Below are positions 54,340 to 64,000 of a stretch of 64,000 nucleotides of DNA, piece by piece. This DNA comes from Persicaria tinctoria (lineage: Eukaryota; Streptophyta; Magnoliopsida; Caryophyllales; Polygonaceae). Every line of letters starts with the position of its first letter. Position 1 is the first letter of the stretch. Made by a program: the position numbers and the translations under genes. The stretch is taken from positions 67,848,188-67,912,187 of the forward strand of contig JBANSL010000013.1 in the NCBI GenBank assembly GCA_037127255.1, read 5' to 3'. The notes under the pieces were generated by a model. The model saw only the letters and a program-made list of their open reading frames with translations, made no database searches and was not told the DNA's origin.

Positions 54340-55220
54340 ATGTTATGTTCTGCCATACTCCCATTACTGAGATGCCTAATCAATCATCAAGACTAGGATT
54401 TGCCCTCTACCTAATTCATAAGTTCCATTAATTTATAAGTTCGTTAGTGCATCAAAGTCATTTACTTTTCAATTATTCTTCTCCTTCCCCATCCTATGAA
54501 CATCAAAATACATTGTCCTATAATTCACTATTTTCTTTTTTATATTTTAGCATAAGCTTTTATTAGGATTGCTCACTTTCAGGAGTTTCACGGCACACTA
54601 CGGAAATACACGGATCTATTGGCTTTTTGGCTCTGATTTTTAGTTGACAGTGTATCCAGCCTTTTTGTCATTCAGAGAGATAGGATCGCAAAAGGGGGAG
54701 CAGAAGCGGCATATTTTTAAGGATTTTTTCGTGCAATTTTCTTATTAATCGAAAAAATATGTAGCTATGTTCCACTCGGGAATCACTGGAAAAAAAAGAA
54801 ACAATATTTTAGATTTGGAATTTTCTATTTATTTAAGGAAGACACTATGCATTTACACATTACCAATTTACCATCGATAGTCTATGCGAGATTTGAACCC
54901 GCATCTTTGTACGTGAGCATAACGATTTACGATTTGAGCTAATAAACTTAAAACATCTTGAAAATTGATTTGAATTAATAAATGAAAGTGTCATGTTATT
55001 AATCGGTTTATAGGTTATGAAATCTTCTACCAAGTTTATGTAAGCCTTCAATATGTAAAAGCATTCAGACTATTAAAAAAGAGAAGAAATTGATATGTTT
55101 GTCTATATTCAAACAATTAAGACAAAGAAGACATTAAATCGAATGTTTTCAAATAAAACGCATTTATTAATATGAAAACATCTAAACAATAAGATGATTG
55201 TACTTATATTAATTTTAAAA
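54340..55220. other. Intergenic; tRNA-like scrap on minus strand
   Basis: AT-rich, non-coding. On the minus strand 54955-54880 reads TAGCTCAAATCGTAAATC and then GGGTTCAAATCTCGC, resembling box A and box B of a tRNA-derived SINE, but without a clear body or target duplication. No gene was found. Confidence 0.35.
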
Positions 55221-55251
55221 TCCCGTGCGTAGCGCACGAGGTATAGACTAG
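55221..55251 (+). mobile_element. Helitron 3' end
   Basis: ATCCCGTGCGTAGCGCACGA forms a GTGCG/CGCAC hairpin, followed within 10 bases by CTAG and then T. This is the standard plant Helitron 3' terminus. No convincing 5' end was seen upstream, so the extent is unknown. Confidence 0.7.
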
Positions 55252-55709
55252 TTATCATAATAGGGTGGTGCCTATCAGTAACTTACTACACCAATATACT
55301 ACACCAATACAAAGGATGAGGATTCTCTGACCTCACCTCCTCTCTAATCTTCCTTATAAGTGGCTTATGTTCTCTGGGTGTTTTTATCTGTGTTAGGCAA
55401 GTAACAATGAAAATCAATATAATGGGCCGGGGAATAATCAATAGAAATTCACTATGAAAAGAAGAGGAAATTGGAGTTGATAAACCCAGCAACGTCTAGA
55501 CTAATATGGTCATCTAAAGGGGAAAATAGAAGTAACAAGAAGATAAGAGACAAACCTGACCATTAGAGAGGATGCCAGCAACATCTCTGTTGCAACATAT
55601 AGCTGACTCTTGCGTCCATGTTTCTCTCCTTAAAACTTCATCAGAGAGTTAAATAGTTTCATAAGAAGTGGATTTTTCGCTGGATTTTTAAAACGTGAAC
55701 CTGTACTTC

Positions 55710-55860
55710 CACTACAGGAAAATAGTGTTAATTTCGACACTTTTTGTGACCATTTTCGACGCTTTGAAGCGTTGCAAATTTCAATTTTGACGCTTTTAAA
55801 AAGCGTCGAAAATTCTTGCGTCACAAATGGCATGTGCCATTTTCGACGCAGAATTCTGTT
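55710..55860 (+). mobile_element. CACTA transposon end
   Basis: CACTACAGGAAAA followed by TAGTG and then several inverted TTTTCGACGC / GCGTCGAAAA words, including a hairpin GACGCTTTTAAAAAGCGTC (about 55787-55808). This matches plant En/Spm termini with their TNPA-type subterminal motifs. The matching opposite terminus was not found, so it is a truncated or solo end. Confidence 0.65.
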
Positions 55861-56367
55861 ACTTCAATAACAGTTTGGGGGTTGCTCTTATGGGCTGATC
55901 AAGGGTTGTACTTGCAAGTTGATCTATGGGCTATGATATTTGTTTTTGATCCTGGTGGTTCTGGCATTCCTTACATGTATTGTCATAAGTGTAATTGGGA
56001 TGTAATATGGGCTGCAAGAGAGGGAATTAGTTGTTGTCACATATGGTATTCATTTTCATTTTTCATCACCGGCAATGGAGGGAAGAAATGGAAGAAATAT
56101 AAGGCCAAATAGATCAATGGGAGCATGAATTTTTACTGTCATAAGGATCCAAATAGTGGCTGTCCGAGTGCAGCTCAAGGGAAGCATGGTGGAAGGGCAA
56201 TTTCCAGTAGCTCATAGCACTACTTAGGAGCAACTTTCAGCTTCACATATGCAGTCTTGTACATGTGCAGTGCTCATTTTTTTTAGTGAATAATTGTTGT
56301 TGTCATAGCTACTGATTTTTCTTTGAATTAGACCTTGTGGGCAAGGTCTTTGTAAGGGAGGGAGTAA
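55861..56367 (+). other. Possible interior of a truncated LTR element
   Basis: An open frame (55816-56112) encodes YMYCHKCNWDVIWAAREG-like sequence without a known domain. The interval ends AAGGGAGGGAGTAA, which looks like a polypurine tract before the LTR-like block at 56368. No gag or pol motif is present. Confidence 0.35.
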
Positions 56368-56483
56368 TGTTAGGACATAGTATATAAGAGGTCCTATGTA
56401 CATTTTGGGATTCATTCATAATCAATCAAAAGTGTTATTCTCTTCTAAACTCTCTCTCTCATTCACAGTTCAAAGTCCCAACA
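56368..56483 (+). repeat. Short LTR-like block (116 bp)
   Basis: Starts TGTTAGGACATAGTATATAA and ends AAAGTCCCAACA: TG...CA ends, a TATATAA box near the start, CT-rich 3' half, and a polypurine tract immediately upstream. It resembles a small copia or TRIM LTR in plus orientation. No second copy or target-site duplication was seen. Confidence 0.5.
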
Positions 56484-57826
56484 CAATCCAGTAGCCGTTG
56501 AGCTCGACGGTGGTGCAAAGAACCCAGTGGCGGTGTGTGTGATTCAAAGAACCTGGCTGCTCTTCAAGTATGTTTTTTTTTAAAAAAAAAATTCATTTTA
56601 GTTCAAATTTTAGGTTTAGGGAAGAGATTTGGGGATTTTGAAAGTTTGTATTCATTTTAGTTCAAATTTTAGTTAAATACAATAGGAATAACAAATACCA
56701 AAAATAAAAAATCTCTAAAAAGAATAGTCTATTAGAGGGAAAAATGGAGTAATTAGACTCCGATTAAAATACACATGACCTTAAAATGAGTAAAAACATA
56801 AATCACTCATTTTATGCAGCCCATTTCACAAGTATGGTGTGAAATCTATTATGGCCGTGAAAATTGATTTTTAATATTAAATACAATGGGAAAAAAAACA
56901 AAAGTATTTGATGCTCACCCCATCATATATTTAAGCATGGAACTTTGACTAGAGTTCTAAGATATTTTCGTTAGAATATTTTTTTGGGCAAAATATTTAG
57001 ATAGTAATACATAAATTGTTTACTCCATTGATAAAATTTGCGAAATTAAAGATTATAAATTGATCAAATTTCATCATCAGATATTGGTGTTATTTAAGTG
57101 AAATAGAAGGTTATAAATTGTGGTTTGATGGTTTAATCATTGCCCATGAGGTGTTCGATGAAATGCATCTAAATATTTAATATTTCAAATATGGAATTGA
57201 ATTTAAAATTAATTTTTAAAGTGGGTTGTATTAAAGTTGATTTATAATTTAGACTAATTTTAGAAGTATAACATTTTTTTTTAATGTTTTGGCCTCTAAG
57301 GGTTTATACACTAAAACATAAAGTACCATTTTCCGATTAAGGGTCTAAGACATTATAAAAAACAAACACTAAATACTATCATTTTTTTATTCTTTAGCTA
57401 TATAGGGTTTATACATTTAAACTTTAAGGTATCTTTATCAAATCAATTTATAATTTAGACCAATTTAAAAGTTGTAACATGATATGTAATAGATAAAGTA
57501 TCATAGAGGGTCCAAACTCAAATTTCTTAAGCAAAAAACTATAAAGTTTCTTTTATTTGCCTTCAATTAGGACATATAGTAGGAGAAGCGTGGAAGCGAG
57601 CTATTCGCATGGACAATATGTTAGTAGAAAATTGACGTGTCGAATATTTTGTTTAATATGTCAAACTCGACCGAAAATATTATGACAAACCCGAACAAGG
57701 TTCGGGAAAAGAACTAGTTACTAGTTAAGAGTTAAAAAAAAAGGTGGAAAAAAATGCAAGGAGAGCTTGACACGTGTCCTAGATAAGTTATACTCTAGTA
57801 GTTTAGGATTATGATTTTAAAAATCC
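56484..57826. other. AT-rich intergenic, nothing recognised
   Basis: Long AT-rich stretch with many stops in every frame. I see no coding block, terminal repeat or RNA gene. Confidence 0.5.
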
Positions 57827-58340
57827 TCACATCTCGGCCCGAATCTCAAAGCGAGTTTCGCTTCCAAACTTGAAGCCTAGCTCAAATCGCTTCCAAAATC
57901 GATCGAATCTGCTTGAATCCGCTCGCTCAGTTCGCAGCCAGACTTGAATCCTCAAATCGCTTCCAAACTCGATCGAATTTGCTTGAATCCGCGACCATCT
58001 CGGCTCTCTATGTCGCCTCTCATCTCCCTCTGTTTCCCCAGCCATCTCGGATCGCAGTCAGCCCTAATTTACTCGTTGTAAGTTCACATCTCCTCACTTC
58101 GTTGTTCTGTTAATTTAGATATTAGGTAACTGCTTGATTTTAGCTTTAGAGTTGTATGGGAAAAGTTCATAAGCCTTATGAATGGAGCAAATGCTCGATG
58201 CTTGTTCTTATGGAGAGGGAAAAGTTCCCCTAATCAAGTAACCTTGCTTGCATATGATTATCCAGAAAATGAACTTTGTTTGACTACTTTGGCATACTTT
58301 AATGAGCTTTCAATATGTGGATTGCTTGCATTTGCTTTCT
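57827..58340 (+). other. Leader-like region with an internal duplication
   Basis: A 40-bp block (TCAAATCGCTTCCAAAATCG then ATCGAATCTGCTTGAATCCG) occurs twice, at about 57885 and 57953. The CT-rich sequence that follows (TCATCTCCCTCTGTTTCCCC) resembles a plant 5' leader, and a frame starts at 58181 with MEQMLDACS but soon stops. It may be the leader of the gene fragment downstream. No domain. Confidence 0.35.
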
Positions 58341-58695
58341 AAATTCGGTCCGAATGCTTCAGTAGCTGAGCTCAAAGCACAATTTGATGAAGAGCGTGAT
58401 CAGAGAAGAGAAGAATGGGAGAAATTAAGCTGCAGCTGATTTAAAGGCTTCTGTCCAAAAAGCTCAGATAGAGGGCCAATAAGAGCTGAAACGATTATCA
58501 GATACTAGTTTAAGAAGAGAACGAGAGCAACAATAGCTTATTAATAAGCTTCAGGTTAAGTACTATGTTCTTATAAATTGTGTAGGCATCTTCCTCAATT
58601 TCACATATTTAATTAAGAATCTCATGTTGTATGTATTTTCAGGAATCAGAAACAGCGAGTTCTTTACTAAAGTAGAGACTTTGAGATCCAAATTG
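58340..58695 (+). pseudogene. Coiled-coil protein pseudogene, two exons (resembles plant FHA-domain protein)
   Basis: Exon 58340-58554 reads KFGPNASVAELKAQFDEERD, then after a shift AADLKASVQKAQIEG, stop, ELKRLSDTSLRREREQQ, stop, LINKLQ, ending TTCAG with a GTTAAG donor. After an intron with TATTTTCAG acceptor (58642), the next exon (58643-58695) encodes ESETASSLLK and, one base shifted, VETLRSKL, then a GTATG donor. The charged heptad pattern is a coiled coil. From memory it resembles the C-terminal coil of plant SMAD/FHA-domain proteins, which I hold loosely. Two stops and two shifts make it a pseudogene. Confidence 0.6.
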
Positions 58696-59232
58696 GTATG
58701 TTTTTTTTTTGCATGTGTATCTTACCCCCACTTAAATATATTAAAATATAACTGAGGAATATATAAACTTTTGGTATGTTTCATGAAATATGATTTCTGA
58801 AAAGGTTACTACAGCTAGGAAATATGCTACTGAATCTTGTTTGCCATGATTTTGCTATGGAGGGAGAAACAGGATTGATAGATTAGTAAAAGAAGGTTTA
58901 AGACAGATGACATATCTTAGATTGTTGATTCTAAAACCTTTCTCAACATCCTGGTTGTTGATTCTAAAACCTTTCTTAACATCCTGGTTGTTGATTCTAA
59001 AACATCCTAGTTGCTGATTCTAAAACCTTTCTACTTGTGTGCATTTTTATGTTGTCTTGGATCTTGTTACTTTCAGTCCAAACACATCCCCGTTGCTGCG
59101 TTATGTTATGAGATGAGCTTATGATAATTTTCCTTGGATTTTGGTTTCATGCTATCTTGGATTTTCGTTCTTGTTTATAGTTTGCTTAGCCTATGTTATG
59201 AGGGTATAACTATGCCCTCCCAATCGTTTCAG

Positions 59233-60408
59233 GTATAAGGGTACTTCCTGCAATCAGGAAGTAGCAATTAAGGTTCTCAACCCTGAGTGCATTACTCTGA
59301 TATGCAGAAAGAGTTTGTTCAAGACTCAAGAGGTTTACATTATGAGGTCTGTCACCTTACTGCCAAGAGGCAAATAAACACTTGCATTATCAACTCTATC
59401 CTTCACGATTTGATATTTAGTCTCATTCGTATTTTAGCAACATGGTTGAGATTAATTCTTCAATTCCCTAAGAATTCTGCTTTTGTTTGTAAGATAATTG
59501 AATGGTAATATATCCTGAACACTTCTTTAACCTTCCTAGTTCCTAGCATTGCATGTGATGAATATTTTTAACTATCCCACAATAGGCTGATTCATTAGTG
59601 CTTAGATCCATTTTTTCCCCTCAAAAATATTGTAATGGTGCTTAAAAAAAGAACTTATTTTGGCCGATTCTTCTTTATGTGCAGGAAGGTTTGTCTTAAG
59701 AATGTTTTGCAGTTCATTGGGGCGTGTACAAGACCTCCAAGCTTGTGCATTGTCATAGGTATGCCCGAAAGGTTCGTGTTTATTCCACACTGCATACAAT
59801 AGACATATAAGTTTTTTCTTCTCCTTTTATATAAATTGTTGTTTCATGTGTTCTGGTCCTGTTAATTTTCAATTTAGCACGTTTTCACTCTGATTCTATT
59901 CCTCTCATTTGTTTTTCTACTGCCTTGTTGTTTCAATAAAGGTAACTTAATCTACTTTTGTACAGAGTCTATGTCTAGGGAAAGCTGCCAATCTTCTGAT
60001 GGATGAGAAAATGACGTAAGATGTTCACCTTGACTTCTTGTGCTTCGATCTCGCATATCTTTCTGTCCCTTTTTTCAGGTATAAAGGTACTTCCTGCAAT
60101 CAGAATAAGAATGATCTGCAAAAACTTAAAAATATTTTTAGCAACTTTTGCCTTAAATTTTTCATCTCGATTTTTAAAAATGAGAAGAAAAACTCATGTC
60201 TGGATCTTTTAGTTTTTTGACAGTGTTCACTATTGTTAGTTTTTTGGTTCATGTCATGGAAACTTTATTTCATGCCTTTGGGATGGTTTTAACTTTCTGC
60301 TTTGCCTTGTTAGGCGGTCAAGGTTGCTGATTTTGGAGTTGCCATAGTGAAGACTCAATCTGGAGTGATGACTGCAAAACTGGGACTTATTGCTGGATGG
60401 ATCTAGAG
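59233..60408 (+). pseudogene. Raf-like (STY/ACT-type) Ser/Thr kinase pseudogene, four exons
   Basis: Cytosolic plant MAPKKK-related kinases of the STY46/STY17 group. Exon 1 (59233-about 59360, acceptor TTTCAG) encodes YKGTSCNQEVAIKVLNPE with the ATP-binding Lys, then EVYIMR after shifts. Exon 2 (59685-59771, acceptor GTGCAG) encodes KVCLKNVLQFIGACTRPPS. Exon 3 (59966-60015) encodes KAANLLMDE, part of the catalytic loop. Exon 4 (60314-60408) encodes VKVADFGVAIVKTQSGVMTA, containing the DFG motif. The HRD segment and the rest of the C-lobe are missing, and several frameshifts are present. The start of exon 1 (GGTATAAAGGTACTTCCTGC) is duplicated at 60079 inside an intron. Confidence 0.82.
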
Positions 60409-61447
60409 GTTAGTATGGTTCATTAATGTATTTTCCATGGGTTGCATTGGTTCTTGTTGCCTTAGGTTAGTATGGTTGCCTTACATCCGGTTCTTGTTGG
60501 CTAGGTGCTTACAATTTTTCTCTGGTACCCACTGTTAACTCATTGTTCTAATTACTTGTTAATGGAGTCGATCATGTTTCTGAAGTAAGTGGTTTGATGA
60601 TTGATTGCAAGAGCCTCTAGATTGTGTGAGCTGATTAGTAGAAACACTAACCAGTTGAGTGCGGATTTCATCATACAAACTCTCAATATCGGACCTCAAC
60701 TGGGCATCCAGTGCTTAGGACACAACATGAAGCATGAAAAAATGGGATGAACAACAAATAAAGTGATCTACTAGTCAAGTGTATAGAATAATATCATCTC
60801 ATTCTTTGAAATATGTTGTTGCACTTGAGACTTTCAAAACTAAACAATGCAAAATAATCTATGATATACCTATTCATAAGCTTTAGTCCGACAAACAAAA
60901 GTACATATGTGTCTCTGATTGGTCACAGCAGAAGCCTCTGGGTAGCAAAGCTCAGATGGTAGGATGAATCAATCACAGCACATAATAAAAGATACCTCAC
61001 GCTCTCATACTTGATGGTGGTAATAAACTTGGCTAATGGAGTGCCTTTACTTGAGTCTTGATGAGTTATATTTAACTAAACTCGGCTAATGGAGTGCCAG
61101 AGTTGTATATTGGGACCTCGTCTAAGGCATAACAACATAGATATTGTTCTTGCAATGACTCTCATGTTAGTTATCAACTTGGCTAATGGAGTGCCAAAGT
61201 TGTATATTGTATGATGTGTATATTTTATAGTTGTAGAGAATTTGAAAACCAATCATTTTTCGCATTGCTAGTGGCATGTGGATCCTATGTGAAGGATCGT
61301 GTATTAGCAATGCTAGACATTAATTATTAGCATATTTTATTTTCTGTCTTAGCCAGTTATTTTGCAAGTTAGATACTTCTTTTATCTGAGAGGTTTTGGT
61401 TACCATGACATTTGACTAATTTCCCCCCCTTGTTATGTCTCTTGCAG
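60409..61447. other. Non-coding spacer with short duplications
   Basis: AT-rich. The phrase CTTGGCTAATGGAGTGCC occurs three times with variations (61029, 61082, 61179), each near TTGTATATTG, so a local duplication has happened. No gene. Confidence 0.5.
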
Positions 61448-61588
61448 ATTAAACCTGATTCTGCCAAGGGTTACAAGTCACGTGTTACGGCTAGAGCAAT
61501 GATTGGACAGTGGGGAGAGGCTGCAAAGGACCTACATTTGGCTTCTAGTTTGGATTATAATGAGGAGATTAATGCTGTATTGAAGAAG
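61448..61588 (+). pseudogene. Single TPR exon of an Hsp70-interacting (HIP/FAM10/TDX-type) protein
   Basis: An exon bordered by CTTGCAG and AAG-GT. It encodes IKPDSAKGYKSRVTARAMIG and QWGEAAKDLHLASSLDYNEE, the third TPR repeat region of plant HIP/TDX co-chaperones, which bind Hsp70 in the cytosol. The family has MARAMLG where this has VTARAMIG, so it is close. No neighbouring exons of this gene were found on either side, so it is a lone captured exon or remnant. Confidence 0.75.
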
Positions 61589-61896
61589 GTTTTGTCTGTC
61601 TCTTATCACTTGTGCTTCTTGTAATCATATATCATATTTGTTTACAAGAGATCGAAACACCATGTGCTCTTTTGGCTCTTTGCAGTATAATGGAGTTAAA
61701 TCCAGGATTGTAGAATCAACTTTGGTTTAGTGATGGATCAATTTAGATTGTAATGAAGAGACTGTACTTGTGTGGGTTGGAATTGCTTATGAAACATACA
61801 GGTGCAATTGCATAAATAAAATAAATATATTAAAAATCAGATATAATCATATAGCCCGGACATTCAAAACCGAGAGATATATAAAAACATTTTCGT

Positions 61897-62300
61897 GAAC
61901 ACCCCCTAATATCACGGGGATGGATCCGTGATATAAGTGTAAGACCGTTAAAAAAACTCAACCCTAATATCCCGGTCGTGTCCCCTATAATCCGTGATAT
62001 CCGTGATATTACTACTATTAGGACCGAAGCATGAAAAAATATCACGCCTAATATACCGGGCGTGTCACTCATATGATCCGTGATGTTAGGGTCGAAGCTT
62101 GAAAAAACCCACATCTAATATTCCGAGTGTGTTCATTTTTGGTCCGTAATATTAGATTGCCCTGTCTATTAGCCCACTGAGCTAAAGCCCGGACGTGTAT
62201 TGGCTTATATTCGTGATATTAGGCCCTAAATATCCGTGATATTAGGCCCTAAATATCCGTGATATTAGGCCAATTTTGTACTAGTATCCGTGATATTAAT
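61897..62300. repeat. Tandem array built on CTAATAT-CCGG / CCGTGATATTAG
   Basis: Four diverged units of about 65-85 bp (starting near 61902, 61961, 62041, 62111), each with CTAATATNCCGG on the left and an inverted (A/T)TCCGTGATATTAG on the right. Three shorter repeats of TCCGTGATATTAGGCCCTAA follow (62205-62265) with a last copy at 62286. Non-coding. The inverted words resemble subterminal binding sites of a DNA transposon, but no terminus was recognised. Confidence 0.8.
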
Positions 62301-62396
62301 GACACGTTATGGGAAAAAAAAATATTTTCAAAATAGAAAGTGTGTGGTTAGTGATTATTAACATTGGAATAAAAGAAAAAAATATTGTAATATATA

Positions 62397-62812
62397 TATG
62401 TGGCACAATATTTACACAAGGCAAAAAAGAACATTTGATAGACAAAATAGGCGGGAAAATAATATTGTTCAAATATAAAATACATTCAAATATTAAACAC
62501 GTTCATACAATATGTCGGTGTTATTCTTCGATTGATCAATTAGACCATTGAGATATGAATTAGAAATGGAAGAATTCAATATAAACTCTACAAAACTAAT
62601 ATGTACAAATTAAAAGTTACAAAATGTAAAGAAAATCATCATATAAATATAAAGGCTATTGAAGGATCAAAGTTAACTTTCAATAATGCATGAAGAAGAT
62701 CTTCAATACTTTTGTTGATCATATGAAACACATCTCAATCGGACAAAATTAATGAAGTGCTATCATTTGCATGGTAAGTTGATACGTGGCAAGTCAGCTT
62801 CAGCTTTAGTAT
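62397..62812 (-). mobile_element. Helitron-like repeat, copy related to 14968-15080
   Basis: On the minus strand the right edge reads ATACTAAAGCTGAAGCTGAC then TTGCCACGTATCAACTT, matching 14976-15015. Further in, TTTTGTCTATCAAATGTTCT then TTTTTTGCC matches 15043-15072. The ATACTAAAGC start is Helitron 5'-like. The 3' border is unclear (a CTAGT lies at 62271-62275 on the opposite sense). Non-coding. Confidence 0.45.
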
Positions 62813-63151
62813 CGTTTGCATGATCGGTCGGAACTAAGTTCGGATATTTGCGGTAAGCCTAATAAACTTGACATACTGACATACTGTATCGAGCTTAAAT
62901 AAGAATATATTAAAATCTCGGCCAACAACGCCAAGGTGGTGATAATTTAAGTGAAGCTCGATCAGAATATATTGCCGAGGTCATCCCATTGAAATTAATA
63001 TTGCATGTTTACTCCTGAGATGTATATTCCATTTGTTTATTTCTAATCAATTTGAAAATGTACGTTATTTGATTAATCTAAATACATAACATAAACTTCG
63101 TTTTTCTAGCTTGTGAAATGCTTTAGGATGTTTACCAATATAAATTATAAT

Positions 63152-63286
63152 TGACAAACCCAAAATCGACCCAAAAGGACCCGAAACTCGGTCAAACCCG
63201 GGTTCGAGACAACCTGGATGTACCCGGAACGCATTTTACTCGGGACCCGAAGTGACCCGACCCGAATGACCCATTTGACAGGTCTA
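63152..63286 (-). mobile_element. hAT MITE fragment related to 53882-54329
   Basis: On the minus strand it starts TAGACCTGTCAAATGGGTCA and follows the 5' half of the 53882 element closely (GGGTCATTCGGGTCGGGT, CACTTCGGGTC, GTTTGACCGAGTTTCGGGTC). The right border is followed by ATTGTAAT and the left is preceded by ATTATAAT, a possible 8-bp duplication with one mismatch, although the left inverted terminus lacks TAGACC. It is a shortened copy, non-coding. Confidence 0.75.
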
Positions 63287-63570
63287 ATTGTAATACTTGA
63301 AAAATCAAGCAACAAAGAGAAGTATAATTGTTTTTTTTACTAAAAATGAAATATTAAAGAATAGGGGTATAATTGTCTTTTCATATTAAATTAAGTGAGG
63401 TTTAACAAGAAAAGGGGTATGGGTGGTTAGTTGCAAATAACCTATATTTAATGGGTGATTATTTGACAATTTTTGAATAAAGGGTGGTTATTTACAAATA
63501 ACAATGAATAGTGGGTGATTATTTGACAATTTTTGAATAAAGGGTGGTTTTATGCATTTTTGCCTTTCAT
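63287..63570. repeat. Short tandem duplication around GGGTGATTATTTGACAAT
   Basis: The phrase GGGTGATTATTTGACAATTT then TTGAATAAAGGGTGGTT occurs twice (63451-63490 and 63511-63548), preceded by a diverged third copy near 63415. It is non-coding and looks like a local duplication in AT-rich DNA. Confidence 0.7.
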
Positions 63571-63702
63571 TTGTATACAACGGAGCGAAAGGAACAGTCC
63601 GTACCGCCATTTCTTCAGTCTCGGAGGCGATACCTGGTTTCGTTGGAGGAGGCCGGAAGTTTTTGCTGCCGTTTGACGCCGTTCACTCTCCGCCTCGCAA
63701 TA
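63571..63702 (+). other. Possible 5' leader exon of a host gene running out of the window
   Basis: A GC-richer block after the AT-rich spacer, ending CGCCTCGCAATA with a GTGAGTAA donor-like site, followed by T-rich intron-like sequence with repeated GTGAGTAAAAG and ATTTTGATGT words to the window end. The pattern (leader exon plus intron) fits the start of a plus-strand gene. No ATG frame of note lies in it. The call rests on composition and the donor only. Confidence 0.3.
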
Positions 63703-64000
63703 GTGAGTAAAAGAGTTCCTTTTTTTTGTTTGATGTTTTTTTTGGTGTGAATTTGGGTTGTGTAATACTGTGAGTAAAAGCCTTCTTTTTTTTGTTCTTA
63801 ATTTGATGCTGTTCTAGTAGGGATTTTGATGTTGTAGGTAAATCTGAATGATCTGAATCGAAATTGAGGGATTTTGATGTCCTATGCTGTTCTAGTAGGG
63901 GTTGTGATTGTGTGTGTGTGTTTTGAACCCATAGAGTGTGTACATTTTTGTTCTAGGTTACTCTGAATGATGTGAATCGAAAATGAGGATTGTGTGTGTT

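Noticed and set aside
54880..54955. tRNA gene on the minus strand
   Set aside because: Only box-like words are present, with no acceptor stem or anticodon arm that pairs.
56320..56350. AGACCTTGTGGGCAAGGTCT inverted repeat as a further copy of the Sirevirus word
   Set aside because: The half-sites are separated by several bases and do not form TCAAGNNCTTGA. It lies in a different element.

Overview
This window is intergenic nuclear DNA of a flowering plant, probably a eudicot. Nothing allows a species call. The evidence is the density and kind of elements: plant L1-type LINEs, two Ty1/copia elements primed by initiator Met-tRNA, a Ty3/gypsy element primed by an Asp-tRNA-type site, PIF/Harbinger, hAT, Stowaway, CACTA-like, Helitron and SINE copies, plus intron-bearing fragments of plant host genes. 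I see no complete, intact host gene and no rRNA, tRNA gene, organelle insert or CRISPR array.

Layout. 1-4330 is a decayed LINE split by a 1,280-bp hAT MITE (881-2160). 4331-9730 is low-complexity intergenic DNA with a field of ACATGACATGT-type repeats and a mariner-like transposase remnant. 10033-13993 holds two related terminal-inverted-repeat elements with different GC-rich interiors, separated by a partial copy and a long TA/GA microsatellite. 14600-16560 has Helitron ends and a Stowaway MITE. 16602-20134 is a PIF/Harbinger element with DDE transposase and Myb/SANT genes, flanked by 180-bp direct repeats. 20898-30777 is a minus-strand Sirevirus-like copia element with gag, pol and an extra envelope-position ORF. 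30790-32231 has a LINE tail and a TRIM-like pair of repeats. 33337-48136 is a second minus-strand copia element whose gag is split by a gypsy element (38120-46661) with identical-length 1,926-bp LTRs, coding only gag-protease. 48142-64000 is a patchwork: SINE, Helitron, CACTA ends and hAT MITEs among decayed, intron-containing fragments of host genes (DUF248 methyltransferase, a coiled-coil protein, a Raf-like kinase, a TPR co-chaperone), all on the plus strand.

The most unusual signal is inside the two large LTR elements. Each carries its own short near-palindrome scattered through LTRs, spacers and coding sequence. In the gypsy element it is TCGANNTCGA, 41 exact copies, mostly in pairs or runs spaced 20-22 bp. 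In the Sirevirus-like element it is TCAAGNNCTTGA, 11 exact copies. Inside genes the copies fall in more than one reading frame, so the DNA or RNA word rather than the peptide is being kept. Chance expectation, assuming equal base composition, is about 0.1 and 0.01 copies. These look like sites for an element-specific or host factor, or for RNA pairing. All functional statements about them are inference.

Most protein-coding parts are pseudogenes of mobile elements. The more intact ones are the Sirevirus-like gag (594 codons), its pol ORF (671 codons) and downstream ORF (567 codons), the second copia RT-RNase H ORF (580 codons), and the gypsy gag-pro frame, which is interrupted once.
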